A model generated the notes under the pieces. The model was not told where the DNA came from. It searched no databases and saw nothing but the letters and a program-made list of their open reading frames with translations. The position numbers and the translations under genes were made by a program. From Pseudo-nitzschia pungens (lineage: Eukaryota; Bacillariophyta; Bacillariophyceae; Bacillariales; Bacillariaceae), in contig CM074759.1 of assembly GCA_037355855.1 (NCBI GenBank), positions 8,060,001 through 8,124,000 on the forward strand: a DNA stretch of 64,000 bases, read 5' to 3'. This document shows, one piece after another, positions 1-8,411 of this stretch; positions within the stretch are counted from its first letter, which is position 1, and each line of letters begins with the position of its first letter.

Positions 1-1128
1 TAATCCTACTCGGTGGAAGAAGATGCAAACTGGATTGAGTCAGTTACTTGTTGGATTGTGCGTTGTACAATCTGAAGAAACAGCGACGAAATTTTGTACG
101 ATAACACCGCGTTCCATAGAGTAGTGCCTTATACAACAGAACAAACAAGCCGCTTCGTTGTTTTTGTAAAGTAGCGTTGATTTTCTCCTTCTATTGAATG
201 TGTCCAATCTACGAAGATTCTGTTAAGAGTTTTTCAGTATTGGTTTCGACATTGATACTCCGATCAAAAACGGTTTCTGTTATTATTATTATTAAACAAT
301 GAAAATTGGTCCAAAAAATTGGTGTCTTGTCTACAATCATGTCCTGTAGAGATCATTACTGATTTCTATACGTTCCATGCAATTTTAATTATAAAAAGAC
401 AATTTCTTTCGTTTGTTCTTTTCTTCCAGCATTAAGTGTAATTGATATTATTTTAGAGGGAGTCGCGCCAGCTGTCCGCTACGTGTTCTGGTCAATTGCT
501 GACTCTCCGAGTTGTAGTGTCTACGTATAAATCTACGCTATCAGTATGTAAAGTAAAATGTCAGAATAAAACTTTTTGATTGAGTCAGCCGAAATGTTAT
601 CCAATAGAAACGTTCGTACTTTCACTATGGTACGAGTAGGTAGGTTCGGTAAAGTTACTGTTTTCACTAAGGTACACGCATACTCATGATGTTGTAATAC
701 TATTAGTAGAATACTATCGGTAACTTACTTGTATTAAGCCTTAGTGTATTTCTTGCAAAGCAAGCTTCCATGTAGCGTACATCCTTTCTTCGTCGCTCTT
801 CGTTGCATGTACCCGGTACCGTAAGGTTTACGGTAACAAGGAGGTCGTGAATCAAGGCATACATAATCTTACTCGTACTATCGAAGTGCAAGTAACATAC
901 TTGAAACCGTACATTCTGCGCATTGGATCAAATACTGCTTGAACAACTACGGTAACTTACTACAACCAAAACAATGATATTCAACCAAGTCATTATTTTT
1001 TCATTAGTTTTCACCCCATGCAACAAACGTCAAACATTTAGTTTTGCAGAAGCAGCATTGTCTTCTGTGTTTTAAAAGGTAGCCTGAGTGATACAAAAAC
1101 AGCAAGCTTCTAGACAGGTGGATGTGCC
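1..1128. other. Intergenic left edge, no gene seen
   Basis: AT-rich sequence with homopolymer runs and a few GTAA/TTAC words. The only open frames are under 70 codons and have no recognisable protein signal. It is the flank into which the non-LTR element inserted; the upstream copy of that element's target duplication starts at 1129. Confidence 0.6.
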
Positions 1129-1151
1129 AATTGACATAACAAGAGATAAAA
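1129..1151. repeat. Left target-site duplication of the non-LTR element (23 bp)
   Basis: The 23 bases starting AATTGACATAACAAGAGA recur exactly at 8389-8411. Sequence on the outer sides differs, and retroelement coding sequence begins just inside this copy. A duplication of this length fits target-primed reverse transcription by a LINE-type element. Confidence 0.8.
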
Positions 1152-2136
1152 GAGTACTTCTCCACAAGTATTCCCTACCACAGGTTGGTTGTCAGGCCCT
1201 TGTTGATGCCATTCAGAGTGGCACTGCTAGTGCTGTCTGTGATGGTTCGTTTGATCCTGCTCTTCTAAGAGGAACTTGTGCCTTCATCCTGTCACCCAAC
1301 ACCTCCACCAAGACTACCTCTTTATTCCTCACTGGCTGTAATTTTGTTAGTGGATCCCCTAAGGAGCAGTCTTCTTACAGGAGTGAACTGACAGGCATCA
1401 TTGGGGTTCTCACCTGTTGTACTGCTCTGGTGAACCTGTTTGACATTGCCTCTGGCTCTCTCACCATTGCCCTTGATGGTGACACAGCTCTCAAACAGGC
1501 TCAGGGATCTTGGCCATTGGTTATTTCCCAGAAGTCTTTTGATTATGTTTCTGTCATCCGAAACATGATTTCTTCCCTGCCAATCTCTGTGCAATTTCAG
1601 TGGGTTCAGGGTCACCAAGCTGGTCTTTTTCTTGACTGGTGGGCTCTTCACAATCATCAGGTTGATGACATGGCCAAGGCTTTTCTATCTGTCCATCGAG
1701 CTTCTCCCTATCACTATCCCAGACTTGTGTTTGAGCCCTGGGCATTCTCCCTCAATGGTTGCAAGTGCTCTCAGTTTGACAAGGATGCTTTGCATGTTGC
1801 CATTTCTGGCCCTCCTCTTCTCCAATACTGGCAGACCCACCATGATATCCCTATTCCCCAACCTGTTTTGAGTTCCATCCATTGGTGTGTCCATCAGTCT
1901 GCCTTCAAGCGTCTCCCTCCTGGTATGCAAAGGTGGTTTGTCCAGTTTGCTTCTGGCTGAATTGGTGTTGGCAACCAGCTCCTTCACTACCAGCATCAGG
2001 ATCACTCCAGGTGTCCTTTGTGTGATGCAGACAACAAGAAGGTTTCTCATGTGCTCTCCTGCAAGGACCCTGGGGCTGTCAAGCACAGTGTATCTGCCTT
2101 CAAGGGTCCCCTGCAGAAGAGGCTTGAGGTTGAGCA
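1152..2136 (+). pseudogene. RNase H domain of the non-LTR element (decayed)
   Basis: The frame is open from 1088 to a TGA at 1958-1960, but codons before 1152 belong to the flank. The ribonuclease H acidic set is visible in order: D in 'CDGSF', E in 'SYRSEL', D in 'LDGDTAL' and D in 'HNHQVDDMAK', with 'WVQGHQ' between the last two. Reading past the TGA, the same frame gives 'CPLCDADNKKVSHVLSC', a zinc-binding-like Cys/His motif. The TGA is therefore most simply a Trp codon mutated to stop. The frame ends where the AT-rich insert begins at 2137. Confidence 0.8.
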
Positions 2137-2140
2137 TGTT
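2136..2140. repeat. Left 5-bp target duplication (ATGTT) of the LTR element
   Basis: ATGTT directly precedes the first base of the 5' LTR and recurs directly after the 3' LTR at 7151-7155, as expected for integrase-mediated insertion. Confidence 0.9.
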
Positions 2141-2432
2141 TGTGACATGCTAGCATAGCATGAACCACGATTAAATAATTAACCGAATCCCACATACAAG
2201 CCGCCCGGCTTTAAGTATGGGAGCTGACCGGTGTTTGAATACAAATATTCAAACTGTGCGCCGGACGCTCCAACAATGCATGTGCGCCGTTATTCAAATA
2301 GTAGCAAGGCGCGCTCGTGTATATTCAAACGTTCATTCGAACGTTTACACGAAAACTGAAATGCTCTTTTAAGAGCTAACAATTAGTCACTTTTTTTAGA
2401 CTACTCCAATTTTTCTACCTTAGAGTGTAACA
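2141..2432 (+). repeat. 5' LTR
   Basis: Starts TGTGACATGC and ends GTGTAACA. It contains three inverted repeats: arms GTTTGAAT/ATTCAAAC (2233-2254), AAACGTTC/GAACGTTT (about 2327-2346) and GCTCTT/AAGAGC (about 2363-2376). Only the first differs from the 3' LTR, where its six-base loop is reversed. Confidence 0.95.
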
Positions 2433-2444
2433 CAGTAATTACTG
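2433..2444. promoter_or_regulatory. 12-bp palindrome at the primer-binding position
   Basis: CAGTAATTACTG follows the 5' LTR with no gap, where the minus-strand primer should anneal. I do not recognise a match to a standard tRNA 3' end. It could be the target of an internal tRNA fragment or of self-priming; its role is inferred from position only. Confidence 0.35.
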
Positions 2445-2549
2445 TTTATCTTCAACGTAGGAAAACAGTAGAATTCAGTACTGAACCAAAAACAATCGAA
2501 TAAACCACCCTTATCCTCAACAACAGAGGCACGTTGTATCTCCAACAAG

Positions 2550-3608
2550 ATGTCCGGCATCTACAGAGACCCCCCTATCACCTACAAGAGCTCCTTCGAT
2601 CGAACCAAGCCCAAGCTATTTACACTATACAACGTCGATGAAGACCGAACTGACAGCATGAAGGTCCCCCTCTTCACGGAGACCGGAGGACTAGAAGAAT
2701 TGCTCTTTGTAGAAGAGTCTTTCCGAAATGCTGCCACCTATCTCCGACTACCAATCAGTATATATCTAACCCACTTCGGACGCTGCCTCACCACAGATGC
2801 CCAGAGCAAGTGGAACGACATGATCAAGGACCCCTTGGATCCCGAAGAATTCCAATACTCCCAAGAGGAAATTGGAGGATACGAGCAAGCATTCATCGAC
2901 TTCACTCAGCTCTACTGCAATGCCAAGGATGCAAGAGACATCATGCACACCTACCTCCGAAGCCACGAATGTCGAAAGACGCCATCGGTTACATGCAAGG
3001 AACATGCTGAGCGCATTCTTATACTCATGAAATACACACAAAAATTAGAAGGAAGCAGTACGCCTCTTTCGAGAGTGGAGAAACTCACCATCCTTCTCCA
3101 TTCCTTTCCCTCTACATGGATCGAAAGCTATGGCATGATGCACAGTGGAATCCAAGAGGACACTACAGTTCGCCACATTGTGGATTATATGAGCTGTCAC
3201 GAAAGACAAGCCAACAAGAAGAGCAACAAGAATAACAACAAGCAGCAAACCAAACGCTCGAACAACAACAACAACAACAACGCCCGAAAGCGCGGCTATA
3301 ACTCCAACCACAAGGGCAACCAGAACAAGAAGAAATCCAACCCCTGTCGGATCCCAGGCCATAATCATGACTGGTCTGAGTGTCCCAAGAACCGGTTCTC
3401 CAAGAACTACAACAAAGGCGCAGGCTCCAGCAACAACCCACCGGAGACCTTCCACGCCAATACAAGAGCCTTGATGATAGCAGGAAGCAACGAGACCTTC
3501 CAAGCTCACATGAACGCAGGGCGCGACGCAGCAATCGAGGCATACCATGCTAATCATGGTGGAAGAACTGAACGGAGCATCGATGGGGAACTTGTGTGGC
3601 TCCCCTGA
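2550..3608 (+). CDS. gag: Gag polyprotein of the LTR retrotransposon (352 aa)
   Basis: Structural protein expected to form the virus-like particle and bind element RNA. The first ~220 residues look like a gag capsid region. A basic Asn/Lys/Gln tract follows (about 225-268, with a run of seven Asn), then a single zinc-knuckle variant 'CRIPGHNHDWSECP' (C-x4-H-x-H-x4-C) in place of the usual CCHC. The ATG at 2550 is the first good start after the LTR. The frame ends at TGA 3606-3608 and continues open in the same frame into pol, so a Gag-Pol fusion would need only read-through of this one stop. Confidence 0.88.
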   Translation: MSGIYRDPPITYKSSFDRTKPKLFTLYNVDEDRTDSMKVPLFTETGGLEELLFVEESFRNAATYLRLPISIYLTHFGRCLTTDAQSKWNDMIKDPLDPEEFQYSQEEIGGYEQAFIDFTQLYCNAKDARDIMHTYLRSHECRKTPSVTCKEHAERILILMKYTQKLEGSSTPLSRVEKLTILLHSFPSTWIESYGMMHSGIQEDTTVRHIVDYMSCHERQANKKSNKNNNKQQTKRSNNNNNNNARKRGYNSNHKGNQNKKKSNPCRIPGHNHDWSECPKNRFSKNYNKGAGSSNNPPETFHANTRALMIAGSNETFQAHMNAGRDAAIEAYHANHGGRTERSIDGELVWLP

Positions 3609-6005
3609 GTCTCCGGAGGCTCCAAGCCCCTAAAACAGAAGCCCCCGGCTTCACTAAAACCAGCAATCACCTTGCCTCCAGCTCCCCGGGAACTGGATGC
3701 CAGCACAGCCCTGCTGTCTGGGATGACGCATGGAGGAGATCTCCCAGATAAAGAGGGGAAGGAACCTACAGGATGGAGTATTCCTGTTGAGCGCTCAGCA
3801 ACAAAGCCTGCCACAGCAGCAGCAAAAATGATTGTTCGGAACATTCTACAGGATATATCGAACATGGATCCGAATCGATCCAAGGGTACAACAGACGCAT
3901 CTATCGATCCGAATAAAACAGCAGCAACAACAAGACCACTCTTGTCCCTGGCAAGGAATTGGTCCACGGGTACAGCAAAAAATCTCTATTACAATACCCA
4001 AAACTCCAAAGAATACACCAAAGGAGGTGCGCTGGAGCAAAATTATTTAAAGCTACTGTCGACTGCTGGAAATCCAGCAGAACAGACGTCCCCGAATAAG
4101 AGCAACGTGGCTCCTATTCCGAATACGAGCAACGTGGCTCCTATTCTACTAACCAACATACAGTACATACAAGGCATTCCCCTCAAAGCAAGACCACTAC
4201 TAGCCCTACTAGATAGTGGATCCTCCGGAACCCTAATCAACAAGAGAGCACTACCATTCGGAACCATGCCAACCAGAAGCAAACACCAAGTCCTAACAAC
4301 TACAGCGAATGGAAGCTTCGATACGACCGAATACATCGTCATGAAGAACATCAAACTACAGGAGTTTGGCAACTACACCATCGACCAACAAGAGGCAAGG
4401 CTCTTCCATTCCCCGGACTGCAGATATGATCTGATACTAGGCAGAGACTTCCTTCACCTGGCACAGATCAATCTCCTATTCAAAGAAGGCGCAGTACAAT
4501 GGATGGATAGGACCATTCCCATGAAGGACACTTCCCTATACCACGAGTCAGACTACACCATGCTCATGGAAGAACTAGAGGACGCTGAACTCTTTGCTGA
4601 TGAGGTCTCCTTTGCCAATCCATATAAGTCCAAGGTTATATTAGATCGAGCCTACGAAGAAACAGATCCATCGACAGTCGCACGACAGCAGTCCCACATG
4701 TCTGAAGCAGAGCAACGACAGTTCCAAGCAATACTGAACAAGTATCCAAATGTGTTCAATGGGGAACTTGGCAAGTACCCACACAAGCAAATCTCTCTAA
4801 GACTGAAGCCCGGATCCAAGCCCATCCACAAGAAGCCTTATCCAGTTGCATACAAGAGAGAAGACCTATTCAAAAGGGAACTCCAGAATCTTTGTAATGA
4901 TGGAGTACTCAAGCGCTGCACTGGACCGGCAGAATGGGCATTCCCAACCTTCATAGTACCTAAAAAAGATAACAGGGTACGATGGGTATCAGACTTCAGA
5001 GAACTCAACGAACTCCTTGAAAGAAGACCATATCCTATACCAAGGATACAAGATATCATGAACAAGAGAGGCAAGTACACTCACTTCACCAAAATTGACT
5101 TGTCCATGCAATACTACTGCTTTGAACTAGACGACGCAAGCAAGAAGCTCTGTACCATAGTCACTCCATATGGTTGCTATGAATATCAGAGACTCCCCAT
5201 GGGTGTCAAAGTCTCTCCAGATGTGGCCCAGCAACTAATGGAAGATATCCTACAAGACACTGACTGCACTGTCTATATTGATGATATTGGAATATGGACT
5301 GACGGATCCTTTGACCTCCACATGAAGACTATCGACAAGATCTTAGACCGGCTCAACAAGAATGGGCTCAAATGCAACCCCCTCAAGTGTGATTGGGCTG
5401 TACAAGAAACTGATTTCCTAGGCTATTGGATGACTCCCACAGCAGTTAAGCCATGGAGGAAGAAGATAGAAGCTATCCTCCACATGGACCGGCCGAGAAC
5501 TGTGACCCAAGTCAAGTCTTTCCTCGGTGCAGTAGGTTACTACAGGGATATGTGGCCTCGCAGATCGCATGTCTTAGCTCCTCTATTTGATATCACAGGG
5601 ACCCCCAAGAAAACTCCCCAAGCAGCTGCCATCAAAGGCAAGCAAAGGAAAGCCCCTTCAGCTTTCACTTGGGGTCCTGCTCAAGATAAAGCCTTTCAAG
5701 AGATGAAAGCAATGGTGGCAGCAGATGCGCTGAACACCTATCCAGACCTTAACAAGCCCTTTGAACTGTACACTGATGCCTCAGACCTACAGCTCGGCGC
5801 TGCCATTCTCCAAGATGGCAAGCCCATTGCCTATTGGTCCAAGAAACTATCTGATGCCCAGAAGAACTATACTACTACAGAGAAAGAACTCCTCGTAATT
5901 GTACTCTGTTGCAAAGAGTACAGGAAAATGCTCCTTGGAGGAGTTATCAACGTATACACCGACCACAAGAACCTTACATTCAGGACCCTTACGTCGATCT
6001 TATAG
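3609..6005 (+). CDS. pol: Pol: aspartic protease, reverse transcriptase, truncated RNase H
   Basis: Open from directly after the gag stop; there is no convincing ATG start, so it was probably made as a Gag-Pol fusion. Numbering from the codon at 3672: retropepsin active site 'LLDSGSSGTL' at about 179-188 and 'LILGRDFL' downstream; reverse transcriptase with 'FIVPKKDNRVRWVSDFRELN', 'KIDLSMQYY', 'LPMGVKVSP' and catalytic 'YIDD' at 535-538; RNase H with 'YTDASD' near 700 and 'YTDHKNL' near 770. The frame stops eight residues after the latter, where a deletion has joined it to integrase sequence in another frame. Polymerase residues look intact; RNase H is truncated. Confidence 0.88.
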   Translation, partial: VSGGSKPLKQKPPASLKPAITLPPAPRELDASTALLSGMTHGGDLPDKEGKEPTGWSIPVERSATKPATAAAKMIVRNILQDISNMDPNRSKGTTDASIDPNKTAATTRPLLSLARNWSTGTAKNLYYNTQNSKEYTKGGALEQNYLKLLSTAGNPAEQTSPNKSNVAPIPNTSNVAPILLTNIQYIQGIPLKARPLLALLDSGSSGTLINKRALPFGTMPTRSKHQVLTTTANGSFDTTEYIVMKNIKLQEFGNYTIDQQEARLFHSPDCRYDLILGRDFLHLAQINLLFKEGAVQWMDRTIPMKDTSLYHESDYTMLMEELEDAELFADEVSFANPYKSKVILDRAYEETDPSTVARQQSHMSEAEQRQFQAILNKYPNVFNGELGKYPHKQISLRLKPGSKPIHKKPYPVAYKREDLFKRELQNLCNDGVLKRCTGPAEWAFPTFIVPKKDNRVRWVSDFRELNELLERRPYPIPRIQDIMNKRGKYTHFTKIDLSMQYYCFELDDASKKLCTIVTPYGCYEYQRLPMGVKVSPDVAQQLMEDILQDTDCTVYIDDIGIWTDGSFDLHMKTIDKILDRLNKNGLKCNPLKCDWAVQETDFLGYWMTPTAVKPWRKKIEAILHMDRPRTVTQVKSFLGAVGYYRDMWPRRSHVLAPLFDITGTPKKTPQAAAIKGKQRKAPSAFTWGPAQDKAFQEMKAMVAADALNTYPDLNKPFELYTDASDLQLGAAILQDGKPIAYWSKKLSDAQKNYTTTEKELLVIVLCCKEYRKMLLGGVINVYTDHKNLTFRTLTSIL

Positions 6006-6829
6006 GCCCTTGGAAGATTACAGCTCAAAACAAGACCTACAACTTCAAGGCCCTCACCTGTATTGATCCAGTTACCAACCTTCTTGAAATTATTCGGATC
6101 AGAGACAAATCTTCTCAGCATGTCTCTGATCAGTTCAAGAACTGCTGGCTCTCAAGATATCCTAGACCAAACAGATGTATCCACGACAATGGTGGTGAAT
6201 TCCTAGGGGCTGAATTCCAACTAACTCTCAAACAATATGGAGTCCAGTCAGTCCCCACTACAGTGAAGAATCCACAAGCGAATGCCATCTGCGAGCGAGT
6301 CCATCATACAGTGGCTGATATCCTACGCGTTCTAGTACATGTCAACCCCCCACAAGTCAATGCGAGAGCCACTCAGCTGATGGACAATGAGCTGGCAACC
6401 TGCATGCATGCTTCTAGGTGTGCTGTCAGTACCTCATTACAGGCATCTCCCGGTTCCCTGGTATTTAACAGGGACATGATGATAGATCTACCACTGACAT
6501 CCAACCTGCTGGCACTGAAACAACTGAGGCAACAGGGAATCAACAGGGCCCTGCTCCGGGACAACGCCAAGCGAGTAGAACATACCTTTCAGATCGGTAA
6601 CAAGGTATGGTTGCAGGAGCCGGATCCGGACAAGTTACAGCCTAGAAGAACAGGCCCCTTTCTTATCATCCAAGTTAATGATAATGGCACAGTCAAATTG
6701 CAGAAGACCCCTTCAGTATCGGAAACAGTGAACATTCGAAAGCTAACTCCATACAAAGAACCGGCAAACGAATCGGAGTCGGAACCATCGAACGAATCGG
6801 AGTTGCCGGCAATTCACTGGTCAACTTGA
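5984..6829 (+). pseudogene. Integrase core and GPF/Y C-terminus, out of frame after a deletion
   Basis: Reads 'YVDLIGPWKI' (first catalytic D), 'HDNGGEF' (second D) and 'NAICERVHH' (catalytic E), followed by a 'TGPFLIIQVNDNGTVKL' GPF/Y module and 'NIRKLTPYK'. The N-terminal HHCC zinc finger is absent and no start codon precedes the core. The frame is shifted relative to pol at the junction near 5984. In complete Ty3/gypsy elements this junction is separated by roughly 0.7-0.9 kb of coding sequence, so I infer a deletion of that order. This copy cannot make a normal integrase. Confidence 0.82.
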
Positions 6830-6858
6830 AGTAGGCTTCGGCTAATCATGAGGCACTA

Positions 6859-7150
6859 TGTGACATGCTAGCATAGCATGAACCACGATTAAATAATTAA
6901 CCGAATCCCACATACAAGCCGCCCGGCTTTAAGTATGGGAGCTGACCGGTGTTTGAATATTTGTATTCAAACTGTGCGCCGGACGCTCCAACAATGCATG
7001 TGCGCCGTTATTCAAATAGTAGCAAGGCGCGCTCGTGTATATTCAAACGTTCATTCGAACGTTTACACGAAAACTGAAATGCTCTTTTAAGAGCTAACAA
7101 TTAGTCACTTTTTTTAGACTACTCCAATTTTTCTACCTTAGAGTGTAACA
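6859..7150 (+). repeat. 3' LTR
   Basis: 292 bp, identical to the 5' LTR except that the loop of the first hairpin reads ATTTGT instead of ACAAAT (6959-6964). The bases just before it do not form a polypurine tract. Confidence 0.95.
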
Positions 7151-7155
7151 ATGTT
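7151..7155. repeat. Right 5-bp target duplication (ATGTT) of the LTR element
   Basis: Matches 2136-2140 exactly and lies immediately outside the 3' LTR. Confidence 0.9.
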
Positions 7156-7437
7156 ATGGTCTAAGGCAGAATTTGATGGAGTAATATGGGATTGAGGTAT
7201 TTTAAAGATGAAAGGTTAATAAATTGTGTTATAAAAGAGAATGGTTGAATACTTTACGAGATAGGAATGATTTCTTGAGTATGAATGAACGATCAAAAAA
7301 TGATACATTATTTGTTGGGCATAATATCAATAATTGTTGAGTCACGGAAATCTTTGTTTATCTTGATATTTGTTGAATATTCAGTATATATACATGAATA
7401 TTATATATATATATATATATAATATTCTTGTGTATTG
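7156..7437. mobile_element. AT-rich insertion (about 286 bp) inside the non-LTR element
   Basis: A non-coding AT-rich stretch containing a TATATA tract inside an ATATT/AATAT inverted repeat (about 7398-7425). GAGCA occurs just before its left end (2132-2136) and again at its right end (7438-7442). Removing the stretch with one GAGCA rejoins the retroelement reading frame exactly. That makes it an insertion with a 5-bp duplication; four of its bases (2137-2140) lie left of the LTR element. I see no terminal inverted repeats or coding capacity, so its class is unknown. Confidence 0.6.
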
Positions 7438-8079
7438 GAGCACATGCGGGATTCAATGAATTATTTAGAGCCTCTTGTAGGGTACCTACGTCAGCCCGTC
7501 ACAGAGCAGACTGATCCATCCTTGGTTGATGCCATCGTGGATCTTCTTACCAGGGTTCGGAAGGGCCAGAGCATTTATCCATCATCCTATTCCCCTGCAA
7601 TTGCTTCAGCTGTCAGGGCACAGCAGACTATTGGTTGGCACAACTAGCTTCTTGGTAGGTGATCTCCTCTCTGGCATCACATCCAGGCTGATTACTACTC
7701 CCAAATTGGCAGCAAGTGCTCCCCCAGACGCTGGGCTACAGCTATCATCCATCAGTTCTTTCTAACCTGCTGGGATCTTTGGACTTACCTGAATGACCGA
7801 CTCCATGGTCCTGGGGGCACCCTTGAGGCTGAACAACACCAATCTCTTGATGCTTCCATCTCCTCTGAATTGGCCATTGGTACAGCTGGTGCACTTCCCC
7901 AGTCACATTCCCTTCTCCAAACCCCTTTCCCAGTCCTACAAGGTTACACCCTCACTGCCAAGAGGCAGTGGCTTGCTACCATTCACCTTGCCAGGAAACA
8001 ATATGCAGCACCTGTTCAACCAGCGCAGCCATACCAACAGGAGGCTGCTCTTTTGTGCGCCTGGCTTTGTGGCTCTTAA
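7438..8079 (+). pseudogene. C-terminal part of the non-LTR element ORF
   Basis: Continues the RNase H frame after the nested insertions. It reads through two stops (TAG 7645-7647 and TGA near 7660) and ends at TAA 8077-8079. The 'QQTIGW...' and 'CWDLWTYLNDRLHG' blocks match a C-terminal region that follows the zinc motif in diatom RNase H-type retroelements. Function of this region is unknown to me. All damage appears to be point mutation, consistent with an old copy. Confidence 0.7.
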
Positions 8080-8313
8080 GGGTGCTTCCACCTTGGGACT
8101 TGGTCTTTTCCACTCTGTTCTTGCTTCTCATCATGACCCTTCCTTGTTGATATTGGGAATTCTCCCACTATCTTCATTTCCCCTTCACTTTCTCTCACGT
8201 CCCTATTTTGTGGGACTTGTTTTGTTTCTCTTCTTGCTTGTTGTTTAAGGTTTGTTTGAAAAATTGTCGTTCTACCACTTTGGATCCTGACTCTTTGATG
8301 GAGGCGACGTTAA

Positions 8314-8355
8314 AGTCTGGTTACAGACTGAGTAATTTAGTTCCACCTTTGGTGG
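8314..8355 (+). promoter_or_regulatory. Paired 3'-end hairpins of the non-LTR element
   Basis: Two compact stem-loops lie near the 3' end: AGTCTG/CAGACT with a GTTA loop (8314-8329) and CCACC/GGTGG with a TTT loop (8343-8355). They sit 33 bases before the right target duplication. In many LINE families such 3' hairpins are recognised by the reverse transcriptase; here that is inference. Confidence 0.5.
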
Positions 8356-8388
8356 GTAAAGTTATTTAAATACGCATATTGATTAATT

Positions 8389-8411
8389 AATTGACATAAC
8401 AAGAGATAAAA
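8389..8411. repeat. Right target-site duplication of the non-LTR element (23 bp)
   Basis: Exact copy of 1129-1151. No poly-A tail precedes it; the element ends in a short ATTAATT-like tail. Confidence 0.8.

Larger units (their letters stand above)
2141..7150 (+). mobile_element. Ty3/gypsy-type LTR retrotransposon, 5010 bp, defective
   Basis: Two 292-bp LTRs (TG...CA) flanked by a 5-bp duplication enclose gag and pol. The order protease, reverse transcriptase, RNase H, integrase defines the Ty3/gypsy class. The LTRs are identical except for one 22-bp palindromic segment present in opposite orientations, so the insertion is young. The internal region is damaged: the end of RNase H, the connecting region and the integrase zinc finger are deleted and the integrase core follows out of frame. 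A TGA separates gag from pol in the same frame. I see no standard tRNA primer-binding site after the 5' LTR and no purine tract before the 3' LTR. Confidence 0.95.
1152..8388 (+). mobile_element. 5'-truncated non-LTR (LINE-like) retroelement, interrupted
   Basis: This is the 3' part of a non-LTR retroelement of the kind common in diatoms. Only the RNase H domain, a Cys/His motif and the C-terminal region remain; endonuclease and reverse transcriptase are missing. It lies between exact 23-bp direct repeats (1129-1151 and 8389-8411). The body is split by a ~286-bp AT-rich insertion carrying a 5.0-kb LTR element (2137-7437), leaving about 2.0 kb of the element's own sequence. The ORF has three in-frame stops (near 1958, 7645 and 7660), so this copy is dead. 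The family assignment is from memory of diatom RNase H-bearing elements; the direct repeats and truncation are seen directly. Confidence 0.8.

Noticed and set aside
1088..1151. ATG-like start at 1088 as the true beginning of the RNase H protein
   Set aside because: Sequence before 1152 is the target duplication and flank, not retroelement sequence.
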